Below are positions 17,389 through 25,968 of a DNA stretch of 64,000 bases, one piece after another. The notes under the pieces were generated by a model. It did no database searches. It was given only the letters and a program-made list of their open reading frames with translations, and was not told the DNA's origin. The position numbers and the translations under genes are program-made. This stretch comes from a bacterium (GTDB lineage: Bacteria > Armatimonadota > Zipacnadia > Zipacnadales > UBA11051): contig JAJFUB010000055.1 in the NCBI GenBank assembly GCA_021372615.1, positions 22,694 through 86,693 of the forward strand, given 5' to 3'. Positions within the stretch are counted from its first letter, which is position 1. Every line of letters starts with the position of its first letter.

Positions 17389-18471
17389 ATGACTTGTGAC
17401 GTGATGGGAACCGCGCTGCCCGCCGTGTGGGTGGCCCTGGCCATGGGGCTGTTGCTCTGGCTGGTCCCCGAGCAGACCGAGGCCGCCGAAGAGATCGTCT
17501 GGACCGACGCGCGCCAGCTCACCATCGAGGGCAAGGGCTGGACGGATACGGCCGCCTTCTACGACCGCCTGCCCGCGAAGGCCCAGGGCGTGGTGCGTCA
17601 ACCCGTCTGGGACCTCAGCCGCGACAGCGCCGGCTATTCGGTGCACTTCCTCACCGACTCCCCCACGATCCGCGTGAAGTGGGACCTGCTCAAGCCGACG
17701 TTGGCCATGGACCACATGCCAGCCACCGGCGTGAGCGGTGTGGACCTGTACGCACGGCGGGAGGATGGGGGCTGGCGGTATGTCGGCACGGGCCGTGTCA
17801 CCAAGCAACTGGGCAACGAGGCCACCTTCGCCAACCCCGGCGCCCGGGAGTTCGTGCTCAACCTGCCGCTGTACAACGGCGTGACCGCCGTGAGCGTCGG
17901 CGTCCCAGCCGGCAAGTCGCTCGCGCCGCTGTCGGCGCCGCGCGGCAAGCCCGTCGTCTTCTACGGCACCTCCATCACCCAGGGCGGGTGCGCCTCGCGC
18001 CCGGGCATGGCCTACAGCGCCATCGTCGGCCGCCAGCTCGACGTCCCCATCATCAACCTGGGTTTCTCCGGCAATGGGCAAGGTGAGCCGGAGATGGCCG
18101 ACCTGCTCGCCGAACTCGACCCGGCCGTCTACGTCTTCGACGCGCTGTGGAACATGAGTCCGGACTTCGTCAGAGAGCGGACGGCGCCGTTCGTGCGCAA
18201 GTTGCGGGCGGCCCACCCCACCACGCCCATCCTCCTGGCCGAGGACTGCACCGTCCGCAACACCATCCCCACGGCCAAGGGCAAGATCCTGCGCGACATC
18301 TTCGCTGCGCTGCAGCAGGAGGGCGTCACCGGCCTGTACTTCGTCTCCGCCGAGGGCATGATGGGCCCGGACGACCAGGGCACCGTGGACGGCTGCCACC
18401 CGACCGACCTGGGGTTCATGTACCAGGCCGAGGTGTTCACCAAGGCCCTGCGGCCGATCCTGGGGAAGTAG
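17389..18471 (+). CDS. Exported SGNH hydrolase with N-terminal beta domain
   Basis: 360 residues. A hydrophobic signal lies at about 8-28. A beta-sandwich region (about 35-185) precedes the SGNH domain. Block I is FYGTSITQGG (S195), block III LGFSGNG (N229), block V DGCHPTDLG (D334, H337), a complete catalytic set. The layout matches the SGNH_hydro_N/GDSL family of carbohydrate esterases. ATG 17389 follows GAGGTGA by a few bases. A role in deacylating glycans fits the many glycosidases nearby. It is 24 bases downstream of the zinc-ribbon gene and converges with the TIR gene. Confidence 0.87.
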   Translation: MTCDVMGTALPAVWVALAMGLLLWLVPEQTEAAEEIVWTDARQLTIEGKGWTDTAAFYDRLPAKAQGVVRQPVWDLSRDSAGYSVHFLTDSPTIRVKWDLLKPTLAMDHMPATGVSGVDLYARREDGGWRYVGTGRVTKQLGNEATFANPGAREFVLNLPLYNGVTAVSVGVPAGKSLAPLSAPRGKPVVFYGTSITQGGCASRPGMAYSAIVGRQLDVPIINLGFSGNGQGEPEMADLLAELDPAVYVFDALWNMSPDFVRERTAPFVRKLRAAHPTTPILLAEDCTVRNTIPTAKGKILRDIFAALQQEGVTGLYFVSAEGMMGPDDQGTVDGCHPTDLGFMYQAEVFTKALRPILGK

Positions 18472-18521
18472 TCGGTTCGTGAACCCCGATCCACCGGCAT
18501 GATCGGCGGGTCGCGCGAAGA

Positions 18522-20093
18522 CTAGCTGCGCCTGCCGAACGCGCGTCGCCAGTCCGATAGCACCTCGCGGTAGTGCTTGTCTGAGGAGTACCCGGAGCGC
18601 TGGAAGTCGTACTCCGCGCGCTCTGTCTGGTCAAGGAACCAGTTGGCAAACCCGTCGAGGTAGAAGTCCTCGGGCTCCTCCGGGAGCGCGAACACGCGGA
18701 GGTCGAGTATGGGCGACACGGTCTCGCGTACGCGACAATCCAGATCAGCGCACCAGTAGGCCAGCGCTGCATCCGCCCTGTACTGGCGGACGTGCGGTGC
18801 CATTGCTACCAGCTCGGTGAAGCAGTCGACAGCCCGGTCGAGGTGTCCCAGTTCCAGGTTGAGGCTGGCCAGATGGTGCCAGAAGTTGGCCTCATGGAAC
18901 TGCTCGCAGTGGCTTTCCAGGACGCCAAGAGCCTCAGTCGGCTGATCCAGATTCCCCAGGGCCACGGCGTAATCCACCACAATGTCGGCTGTCACTTCCT
19001 CGCGCCGCACCAGCTCTCCTAGGACGTGTGCCGCGTCGGCGTACCGGCCCTCGTTGGCATAGGCGAAGGCGCGCAGCGCCCGGACCTGCATGCGGTCTCC
19101 TGCTAGCACAATGCGGCCTTCGTCAATGTCAGCGAAGACGCGCTCTACCTCTTCGGCAGGCTCCCCGCACAGGATCGAGAGCAGCACCACCCACGTGCGG
19201 GCCGCCGGGTCGGCCGGATCGAGCCGCATCGCCTCGCGGTAGAGCGCCAGGGCCTCCTGGTATGAGCCCTCCTGGCGGGCAACGTACCCCAGAGCTCCAT
19301 ACGTGTTCTCGTCCACGGAGGGGTGATTGAGTAGGGCCATCAGGGTTTCTCGCGCCTGGCGCAAGTCGCCGCATGAACTTTCGCAGACGGCCCTGACTAC
19401 ATAGGGATAGTAGATACTGGTTGCAGCCTGAGGGAATTCGTACTCGCACATGGCGACGAAGAACGCTGCGCGTGCTCGGGCCCGGAGGAAATCCCCGGCC
19501 TCATAGGCTGCGACAAACTCGTCCCGAACGTTCATGAGGCGGGTGAAGACCGCCCTGTCGTGTTCCGCGTGCCGAGCGCGCAGGCCCCTGATCTCGTCAT
19601 CGAAGCGCAGCATGAAGGGCAGGCGGGGGTCTTCGTTGGGCCGCGGCACGTAGTCGACGCGCATGTCTCGGCAGAGCTCCTGGACCAGCGCGTCGAGTTC
19701 TTCGGGCGAGAGCAAGTCCGCCTCGCGGCGGCGGATCGTCGCGAGTTCCCGGTAGGGAGGCTCCCATTGCTCGTCCGGCGGGCAACCGGCCACGGCGACG
19801 GGAATGATCTGAAGCTGGTGCTCCGCCCGGCGGACCAGGGCGTGCTCGACCTCCAGTTTGGCATAGCGGGTGTTGAGGGCATTCGCCGAGACCATCGGCA
19901 CAAAGTAGTCGCTCCGGTTGATCTGATTGCACAGGTAATCCGGCAAGGACGCTCCGCCCGGGATCTCCTGCGGCTCGTCGGCGTAGTTCCACACGTTCAG
20001 CGGTTGAGCCTGCAGCCGTGCGAGCAGGCGGCGCACTTCCTCCCGATCATCACTGGAGAAGCTGACGAACACGCGCGGCTCTGGGGCCGTCAT
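18522..20093 (-). CDS. TIR-domain protein with TPR-like repeats
   Basis: 523 residues. The TIR domain spans about 6-150: RVFVSFSSDDREEVRRLLAR (strand A and helix A), a BB-loop-like EIPGGASLPDYL, SDYFVPMVSANALNTRYAKL and then EVEHAL. E81 falls where TIR NADases such as SARM1 have the catalytic glutamate, so NAD cleavage is possible. From about 185 to 500 the protein is helical with TPR-like pairs (YGALGYVARQEGSYQEALAL then YREAMRLDPA). TIR-TPR proteins act in bacterial signalling and phage defence. It is 17 bases downstream of an exported protein, in an operon. ATG 20093 follows GGGAGG by ten bases. Confidence 0.87.
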   Translation of the reverse strand: MTAPEPRVFVSFSSDDREEVRRLLARLQAQPLNVWNYADEPQEIPGGASLPDYLCNQINRSDYFVPMVSANALNTRYAKLEVEHALVRRAEHQLQIIPVAVAGCPPDEQWEPPYRELATIRRREADLLSPEELDALVQELCRDMRVDYVPRPNEDPRLPFMLRFDDEIRGLRARHAEHDRAVFTRLMNVRDEFVAAYEAGDFLRARARAAFFVAMCEYEFPQAATSIYYPYVVRAVCESSCGDLRQARETLMALLNHPSVDENTYGALGYVARQEGSYQEALALYREAMRLDPADPAARTWVVLLSILCGEPAEEVERVFADIDEGRIVLAGDRMQVRALRAFAYANEGRYADAAHVLGELVRREEVTADIVVDYAVALGNLDQPTEALGVLESHCEQFHEANFWHHLASLNLELGHLDRAVDCFTELVAMAPHVRQYRADAALAYWCADLDCRVRETVSPILDLRVFALPEEPEDFYLDGFANWFLDQTERAEYDFQRSGYSSDKHYREVLSDWRRAFGRRS

Positions 20094-20110
20094 GGCGCGA
20101 ATCCTCCCGA

Positions 20111-21247
20111 TCAGCCGCCTGGCCGCGGAGCCAACACTGGCGGCGGAATCAGCACTGTCGGCGTGGACACGTCCGGCTCCCACCCCACCCCGGCCACAGA
20201 ACGGATGAAGCTTGCGAATTGCTCGGGCGATGACGCCTTCACATGCCTGAGGAAGGCGGCATAGCGCATGGTGTTCACCAACGCACGGTAGACGGTCGGG
20301 TTGATGCCTTCGAGTTGCTTGACCGTGTCTGAGACTGGACCGTTGAGTTGCGGCAGGGGAATGGGCGTGCGGTCGGCATCGAGGCCCCAGAAGTACCAGA
20401 TGGGATCTCCTGTCAGGCTCAGGGCTTGGCCGTTGAGGTCGAACGTCACGGTCTGGCCGAAATCGCAAATGACATACGAATGATGCACCCACTCGCCCCC
20501 AGGCATCAGCCGGTCCTTTACCGCACTCCAGAACTTGTCGTAGCGCTCCGTGTTGGCCTGGACGTCGGGCTTCATCTCTCCGTCACCCAGGATGTACTCG
20601 CCGTCCAGCTTGGGCAGATCACAGCAGTCCCGGGTCAGAACCAGCTGACCGTCCCGGTACAACCTCAGGAGCAGGGCATCAGCCTGGAAGAGCCTCAGCC
20701 CCAGAAGAGTGTCCTCGAAGTCGGCATGGTAGTTGATGATTCTCTCGCGACGCTCTCTGCGAGCTTTCTCGTCACTCTCGTTCTGGAGGTGACCGAAGAG
20801 TGTCACGCAAGAGCCCTCATCTTTCGCCGCAAAGCGCGCGATGGGTACGAGTTGCCAGTCCGGGATCAGAGCTGTGACCGTGGTCACTGTCCCCTTGCCG
20901 TCCGCCAGGACGACCTGCAGCCTCTGACCATCGGGGCGGTTCGCGTCATAGCTGAGGCCTGCCACTTCCCGGCCATTGGCAGGCGTCGCGACTCCGTCAA
21001 AGGCAATGCCGCCAGTGCCCGCCAAGAGGTCCAATACCTCCTTGTCCACGATGCCCTGCTCAAAGCGGCGCAGGTTCGGAGAGAGATGCGGCCCACGAAG
21101 CGTGTGCGCAGGGGCGAAGGCAAGTGTCTGTCCCCCCAGTTGCAGTTTGGCCTGGCCCAAGGTTGGGAGTAGCGCCGCCAGGGCAAACAGCACGCCCAGG
21201 CATGGGCGTCGGAACACATGTCTCTGGCTGCCGGTGTGTCGGTCCAT
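20111..21247 (-). CDS. Exported protein of unknown function, in operon with the TIR gene
   Basis: 378 residues from ATG 21245-21247, which has GGGAGG six bases upstream. A signal peptide is clear: basic start (HVFRRP), hydrophobic core LGVLFALAALLPTL, A-x-A-like cleavage near GQA. The mature part has beta-rich stretches (KLQLGGQTLAFAPAHTLRGP) and a central charged helix (DEKARRERRERIINYHADFE). I recognise no domain. It is the first gene of a two-gene operon with the TIR-TPR gene, an unusual pairing of an exported and a cytoplasmic protein. Confidence 0.72.
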   Translation of the reverse strand: MDRHTGSQRHVFRRPCLGVLFALAALLPTLGQAKLQLGGQTLAFAPAHTLRGPHLSPNLRRFEQGIVDKEVLDLLAGTGGIAFDGVATPANGREVAGLSYDANRPDGQRLQVVLADGKGTVTTVTALIPDWQLVPIARFAAKDEGSCVTLFGHLQNESDEKARRERRERIINYHADFEDTLLGLRLFQADALLLRLYRDGQLVLTRDCCDLPKLDGEYILGDGEMKPDVQANTERYDKFWSAVKDRLMPGGEWVHHSYVICDFGQTVTFDLNGQALSLTGDPIWYFWGLDADRTPIPLPQLNGPVSDTVKQLEGINPTVYRALVNTMRYAAFLRHVKASSPEQFASFIRSVAGVGWEPDVSTPTVLIPPPVLAPRPGG

Positions 21248-21315
21248 CCTGGTCCTCCCTCGTGGGGTCTGCCCCACCGTCTGGACGTGCCGGTCGCATG
21301 TGACTATCATGGGTT

Positions 21316-21360
21316 CACCATCCGCACACCCAGCACCTGCCAGTGTCTGGCAGGATGGTG
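21316..21360. promoter_or_regulatory. Nested inverted repeat in a divergent promoter region
   Basis: CCTGCCAG-TGT-CTGGCAGG (21336-21354) sits inside a second pair, CACCATCC (21316-21323) and GGATGGTG (21353-21360). The right arm is continuous over 14 bases while the left arm is split by a bulge. It lies between the exported-protein/TIR operon and the DUF6785-type gene, so it may be an operator serving either, or a leader hairpin of the rightward gene. Confidence 0.5.
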
Positions 21361-21443
21361 TGACTACGCGAGACCAGGACCCGCGATGTCGGACCCAGCC
21401 GAACGGTTGACGCTCGCCTGACCCCGCACTGAGGTTCGCCGCA

Positions 21444-23435
21444 ATGCAGGCTGAAGCACAACACCAAGCGGCTCTTGCCCCTCCTCACGCCCGTGGCGTC
21501 ACGGGCCGCGCGGTCGCGCTGGGCCTGGTCAGCATCGTCGCGGTGATCCTGCTCATCCACTGGGCGGAGCTGATCCTCGGCAGCTCGCGCGGGCACAGCG
21601 CCATGGCCAACACCAGCATCCCGCTGGGGGCCTTTGCCTCGCTGATGCTGCTTGTCTCGGTCAACAGCCTGGTGGGCCGCTGCCGCCGCCGCTGGCAGCT
21701 CTCCTCGGGTGAACTGGTCGTCGTCTATGCCATGACCACCGTGGCCACGGTCCTGGCGTCCTCGGGGGCCATCCACTTCCTCGTGCCGGCCATGGCCGCC
21801 CCGCTGGGCTTCGCCTCCCCCGAAAACCGTTGGGAGACACTGTTCTTCCAGTACATCCCCCGCTGGATCGGCCCGGACGACCCCCGCCTGCTGCGGCACT
21901 TCTTCGAGGGCGGCGTCCCGGTGCCGGTGGGCCTGTGGTTCCGGCCGGTCACCATCTGGTCGGGCTTCGTCTTCACCTATGGTGCCTGCTGCCTGTCGCT
22001 GGTGCTGCTGCTGCGCCGGCAGTGGATCGAGAGCGAGCGCCTGACCTTCCCGACCGTCTATGTGCCCCTCAGCCTCACTGAGCCCGATGGCGCCTTCTGG
22101 CGCAGCAAGGCCGCCTGGGTCGGCATCGCCATCCCCTTCCTGATCGGCACGCTCAACACGCTGAACGTCAACTTCCCGTCCATCCCGAAGCTGGAGGTCC
22201 GCCGCATAGACCTGTCCTCGCACTTCGGGGACCCTCCCTGGAACGCCATCGGGGGGCTGGCGATTTCCTTCTACCCCTTCGTGGTCGGCCTGGCGTTCCT
22301 GCTGTCCACCGAGATGACGTTCTCGTGCTGGTTCTTCTACCTGATGACCAAGGTGCAGCGGATCGTGGGGGCGAGCTTCGGGGTGGCGCAGTGGGGCTCG
22401 GGGGGCCTGGCGCGCTTCCCGTTTGAGAACCACCAGGGCGCGGGGGCGTTCGTGGCGCTGGCGCTGCTGGCCCTGTGGATCGGGCGCAGGCCCCTGGCAC
22501 AGACCTTCCGGGCCGCCTTCCACTCGGCGCTGGACCTGGGCCAGGGCGCGCCCCCGGAGCCGGGCAGCCGCCCCGATCGCGCCGCCCAATGGGCCGTCTG
22601 GGGCTTCCTGCTTAGCTTCGCGGCCCTGGTCGGTTTCTGCCGCGCGGCGGGGATGTCGCTCTGGACGCCTGTGGTGCTGCTGGCGCTGTCGCTGACCTAC
22701 CTGGTCGCGGCCACCCGCATCCGCGCCGAGACGGGCAACGCGTGGCTCTTCGGCCCCGATGTGGACCCCCAGCGCCTGATGATCACCGCCGTGGGGGCGC
22801 GCCACATACTCCCCCGCGATCTGACCATCATGGCGTACCTGAACGCCATCTCCAGCTTCGACCTGCGTTGTGTCTCGATGCCCCACCAGCTCGATGCCTT
22901 CAAGCTGGCCGAGGTCCGCAAGCTGGAGCGGGGGCGGCTGACCGGGGCGCTCCTGCTGGGGCTGGCGGTGGGCATCCCGGTGGCCTTCTGGCTCGGGCTG
23001 GCCATCTGGCACAACATCGGGGCGCTGGCGAAGGGGGAGCCCTGGCGCACGATGATGGGCAAGCAGCCCTTCGACCGGCTACAGGGCTACCTCACCAACC
23101 CCCAGCCCGCCAACCTGATCGAGCTGGTGTTCGTGTCCGCCGGGCTGCTCTTCACCGGCTTCCTGTTCATCATGCGCACCCGGCTGCTGACCTGGCCCTT
23201 CCACCCGGTAGGCTACGCCATGGCCAACACCAACAGCATGGGCAGCCAGTGGTTCCCGTTCCTGCTGGCCTGGGCGGCGAAGACCGTGATTCTGCGCTAC
23301 GGTGGCGCCAAGCTCTATCGCCGCGCCCAACCCTTCTTCCTCGGCCTCGTCGTCGGCGACTTCCTCAACGGCGCCCTCTACAGCCTCCTCGCCTGCTTCG
23401 TCAGCTCCATGAAGGTCTACCCGATCAACTGGTAG
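21444..23435 (+). CDS. Polytopic membrane protein of the DUF6785/DUF6784 type
   Basis: 663 residues with about 12 to 14 hydrophobic helices, beginning VALGLVSIVAVILLIHWAEL. Conserved-looking segments are SSGAIHFLVPAM, RWIGPDDPRLLRHFFEGG and FENHQGAGAFVALALLALW. The large size, internal loops and 'FPTVYVPLSL' stretch match a family common in Armatimonadota and Planctomycetota that is distantly like OPT transporters. It probably transports a small molecule across the inner membrane; substrate unknown. GAGG precedes the ATG by about ten bases. Confidence 0.72.
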   Translation: MQAEAQHQAALAPPHARGVTGRAVALGLVSIVAVILLIHWAELILGSSRGHSAMANTSIPLGAFASLMLLVSVNSLVGRCRRRWQLSSGELVVVYAMTTVATVLASSGAIHFLVPAMAAPLGFASPENRWETLFFQYIPRWIGPDDPRLLRHFFEGGVPVPVGLWFRPVTIWSGFVFTYGACCLSLVLLLRRQWIESERLTFPTVYVPLSLTEPDGAFWRSKAAWVGIAIPFLIGTLNTLNVNFPSIPKLEVRRIDLSSHFGDPPWNAIGGLAISFYPFVVGLAFLLSTEMTFSCWFFYLMTKVQRIVGASFGVAQWGSGGLARFPFENHQGAGAFVALALLALWIGRRPLAQTFRAAFHSALDLGQGAPPEPGSRPDRAAQWAVWGFLLSFAALVGFCRAAGMSLWTPVVLLALSLTYLVAATRIRAETGNAWLFGPDVDPQRLMITAVGARHILPRDLTIMAYLNAISSFDLRCVSMPHQLDAFKLAEVRKLERGRLTGALLLGLAVGIPVAFWLGLAIWHNIGALAKGEPWRTMMGKQPFDRLQGYLTNPQPANLIELVFVSAGLLFTGFLFIMRTRLLTWPFHPVGYAMANTNSMGSQWFPFLLAWAAKTVILRYGGAKLYRRAQPFFLGLVVGDFLNGALYSLLACFVSSMKVYPINW

Positions 23436-23456
23436 AACACAATCACAGTCGTGTCG

Positions 23457-23465
23457 TGGTATAAT
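23457..23465 (+). promoter_or_regulatory. Extended -10 promoter for the S8 protease gene
   Basis: TGGTATAAT fits the TGnTATAAT extended -10 box. There is no convincing -35. Transcription would start near 23472, about 90 bases before the protease start codon. Confidence 0.55.
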
Positions 23466-23562
23466 ATGGCGTACTGTTCCCTCGGGAGCACACGGTCGTG
23501 GACCACCTTGAGAACTGCGTCGGCGGGGGCAGCCTATGCACTGTCAGTAGGAGGCGATGGCG

Positions 23563-24792
23563 ATGAGGATCACCAGTCTGTCCCTGATCTTGGCCCTGGC
23601 TGCACTGCTTGCTCTGGGTCTGTTCGCTGGTTGCTCGGGCGTGGGTGACCGGACGCCCACCACAACTGCCCAGGCAACGCCGGCGGCCGCCCCGGCGGAA
23701 GCCGGCCCGGCCGCGCGTATCGTCGTGTTCAAAGCGGGCGCGGCCACTGCGACGGCGCGCCGCGACATGGTCCGTGCCGCCGGCGGCGAAGCCGGTGTAG
23801 ACCTCGCCCTGATCCGCGGTCTGTCCGCCGGCCTCACCCCGGCGGCGGAGCGGGCTCTGGGCGCCAACCCCAACGTCCTGCGCATAGACCCAGACGTCAT
23901 CGTGACGGCCTCGCCCGGGAAGCCCACCAAGCCCACCCCCACCCCCCAACCGCCCCAGGTGCAGCCCTGGGGCGTGGACCGGATTGACGCCGAGGTGGCG
24001 CGCGCCCAGGGCGTGACCGGCGCGGGCGTGAAGGTGGCGGTCCTGGACACCGGCATCCAGGCCGACCACCCCGACCTCGCAGCCAATGTCAAGGGGGGCG
24101 CCAACTTCGTCAGCACGCCGCCGTGGAAGCCGGCCAACGCCAGCAAGTGGGCCGACGATAACGGCCACGGCACCCATGTGGCCGGGATCATCGCGGCCGT
24201 GGACAACACCATCGGCGTCGTCGGTGTCGCTCCCCAGGCCAGCCTCTATGCCGTCAAGGCTCTGGACAAGAGCGGCTCGGGGTACCTGAGCTGGATCATT
24301 GCCGGGCTGCAGTGGTGCGGGGCCAACGGAATCCAGGTCGTGAATATGAGCCTGGGCACGGCCAGCGATGTCCAATCGTTCCATGATGCGTGTGACCAGG
24401 CGCACGCTCTGGGCATCAAGCTCGTGGCCGCGGCCGGCAATGAGAACGCGGCTGTCAGCTACCCGGCGGCCTACGCCTCCGTCATCGCCGTAGCGGCTGT
24501 GGACCGCACGGACACCCGCGCCTGGTTCAGCAACTTCGGCCCCCAGATCGCCGTGGCAGCCCCGGGCGTGGACGTGTTCTCCACCTACCTGGGCAGCGCC
24601 TATCAGACCCTCAGCGGCACCAGCATGGCGGCGCCTCACGCCACGGGGACGCTGGCCCTGAAGCCTGACGTCAGCCTGACCAACACCGCCGATGACCTGC
24701 TGCCGGCGGGGTTCGATGTCTACACCGGCTACGGCCTGGTGGACGCCGAAAAGGCGGCGCTGGGCACGCAGACAGGCAACAACCTGCCCTAG
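23563..24792 (+). CDS. Subtilisin-family (S8) serine protease, lipoprotein
   Basis: 409 residues. Residues 1-24 are a lipoprotein signal ending LFAGC, so Cys24 would be lipidated. A pro-region like inhibitor I9 (52-117, ARIVVFKAGA ... VLRIDPDVIV) and a Pro/Thr linker precede the catalytic domain. The triad is D162 (VLDTGIQADHP), H202 (DDNGHGTHVAG) and S354 (LSGTSMAAPH), with N293 (AAAGNEN) in the oxyanion hole. After S354 the usual long helix is short: only 13 residues separate HATG from NTADDL, where relatives have about 25 or more. ATG 23563 is eight bases from AGGAGG; an ATG two codons earlier is only two bases away. Confidence 0.93.
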   Translation: MRITSLSLILALAALLALGLFAGCSGVGDRTPTTTAQATPAAAPAEAGPAARIVVFKAGAATATARRDMVRAAGGEAGVDLALIRGLSAGLTPAAERALGANPNVLRIDPDVIVTASPGKPTKPTPTPQPPQVQPWGVDRIDAEVARAQGVTGAGVKVAVLDTGIQADHPDLAANVKGGANFVSTPPWKPANASKWADDNGHGTHVAGIIAAVDNTIGVVGVAPQASLYAVKALDKSGSGYLSWIIAGLQWCGANGIQVVNMSLGTASDVQSFHDACDQAHALGIKLVAAAGNENAAVSYPAAYASVIAVAAVDRTDTRAWFSNFGPQIAVAAPGVDVFSTYLGSAYQTLSGTSMAAPHATGTLALKPDVSLTNTADDLLPAGFDVYTGYGLVDAEKAALGTQTGNNLP

Positions 24793-24871
24793 CCGTCGGG
24801 TGAGGCGTTCTGCGGGCAGCGCATAGTCGCGACAGTGCGCCGGCCGCTGAGCACCATCTCTGCGAGCCACA

Positions 24872-24900
24872 GGGCCCCGCCCGAACCCCGGGCGGGGCCC
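24872..24900 (+). terminator. Terminator-like hairpin after the protease gene
   Basis: GGGCCCCGCCCG pairs with CGGGCGGGGCCC across AACCC. No T-run follows, so it may act only as a stable hairpin. The rest of the 273-base gap holds a TATAAT at 25032-25037 that could be the -10 box for the sigma-factor operon. Confidence 0.6.
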
Positions 24901-25065
24901 GTCGCATTCGTGGGGGCGCGTCCCCTCCCCGAGGCCTGCCGATGATCCCTCACCATACCGTCCCCATACCCGCCTGCCCTTGCCGTGCCATGTCGCGGGC
25001 AGGTAGACAAATCCGCCCCGCGAAAACGCACTATAATACTGAGTCCTGTGAAGGAAGCGCGGGTT

Positions 25066-25626
25066 GTGACCCATTCGGACCACGAACTGTTGCAGTGCCT
25101 GGCGCACGGGGACATGGCGGCGCTGGGGGACCTGTACGACCGGCACGCGCGCCGCGTGTACCACGTGCTGCTGGCTCGGGGCCTGGAGGTAGGCGAGGCT
25201 GATGAGGTCTTGCCCGAGGTGTTCCTGGCGCTGGCCGAGCGGGGCCGCAAGCTCCGCCAGGTGCAGAGCGCCCTGGCCTACCTCCTCGGCATCGCCCGGC
25301 ACCTGGCACACCGGGTCCGCAAGGCCCGCACGAAGGGCGCCACGGCCAGTCTTGCCGGCCATGATGATCGCGGGGAGCCTGCACGGCCAGCGGGGCTGGC
25401 CGTGGCACCCACAGCTACCATAGCACCCGGACCAGAGGGCAGCCTGGCAGTCGTGCAGTTGCTGCGGCAACTGCCTCCCCAGCAGGCCGAGGTGGTGGCC
25501 CTGAAGGTGTGGCACGGCTTCACCTTCGAGGAGATCGGCCAGGCCCTAGCGGTCTCGCCCAACACCGCCGCCAGCCGCTACCGTTACGGGATTGAGAAGC
25601 TGAAGGGGATGTGGGAGGAGGAGTAG
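25066..25626 (+). CDS. ECF-type RNA polymerase sigma factor
   Basis: 186 residues. Sigma region 2 covers about 5-75 (HELLQCLAHGDMAALGDLYD, DEVLPEVFLALAERG). Region 4 is at the end (LLRQLPPQQAEVVALKVWHG then FTFEEIGQALAVSPNTAASR), a typical helix-turn-helix. It directs RNA polymerase to a specific promoter set. The start is probably GTG 25066 with AAGGA about ten bases upstream; GTG 25048 is an alternative. A TATAAT lies 30 bases upstream. The next gene starts the base after its stop codon, so the operon is tightly coupled. Confidence 0.9.
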   Translation: MTHSDHELLQCLAHGDMAALGDLYDRHARRVYHVLLARGLEVGEADEVLPEVFLALAERGRKLRQVQSALAYLLGIARHLAHRVRKARTKGATASLAGHDDRGEPARPAGLAVAPTATIAPGPEGSLAVVQLLRQLPPQQAEVVALKVWHGFTFEEIGQALAVSPNTAASRYRYGIEKLKGMWEEE

Positions 25627-25968
25627 ATGAGCGACCTTGAGATGCGGATGGCGAGAACGTCCCTGCCCGAGCCGCCCGAGCCGCTGCGCCCGCGCCTGCT
25701 GGCCCGCGCGCGGCGCGAGCACCGTTGGCGGACGGTCCAGCGTGTCTGGCGCTGGGCGCTGGTGACGGCGGCGGCGCTGCTACTGACGCTCAACCTGCAG
25801 TTTGGCCGCGCCCAGGAGGCGCGCCTGGCCTCCCTGGTGCAGCCGCCGTCCATCGAGCGCCCCCTGGACACGAAGGTCCTCGCGCAGCGCCTGGAACACC
25901 GTCAACGCCTGCTGATCGCCTGGTGCAGTGGGGACTTCCCCAGCGAACTGAGAGAGGAGATGCTCTGA
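25627..25968 (+). CDS. Small single-pass membrane protein, candidate anti-sigma factor
   Basis: 113 residues. A cytoplasmic N-terminus of about 42 residues rich in Arg (PRLLARARREHRWRTVQRVW) is followed by one transmembrane helix (about 42-59, RWALVTAAALLLTLNLQF) and a short outer tail. It begins on the base after the sigma-factor stop and overlaps the next gene's start (TGATG). The position fits an anti-sigma factor, but the N-terminal part is shorter than a usual zinc-binding anti-sigma domain and lacks HxxxCxxC. The role is inference from position only. Confidence 0.7.
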   Translation: MSDLEMRMARTSLPEPPEPLRPRLLARARREHRWRTVQRVWRWALVTAAALLLTLNLQFGRAQEARLASLVQPPSIERPLDTKVLAQRLEHRQRLLIAWCSGDFPSELREEML

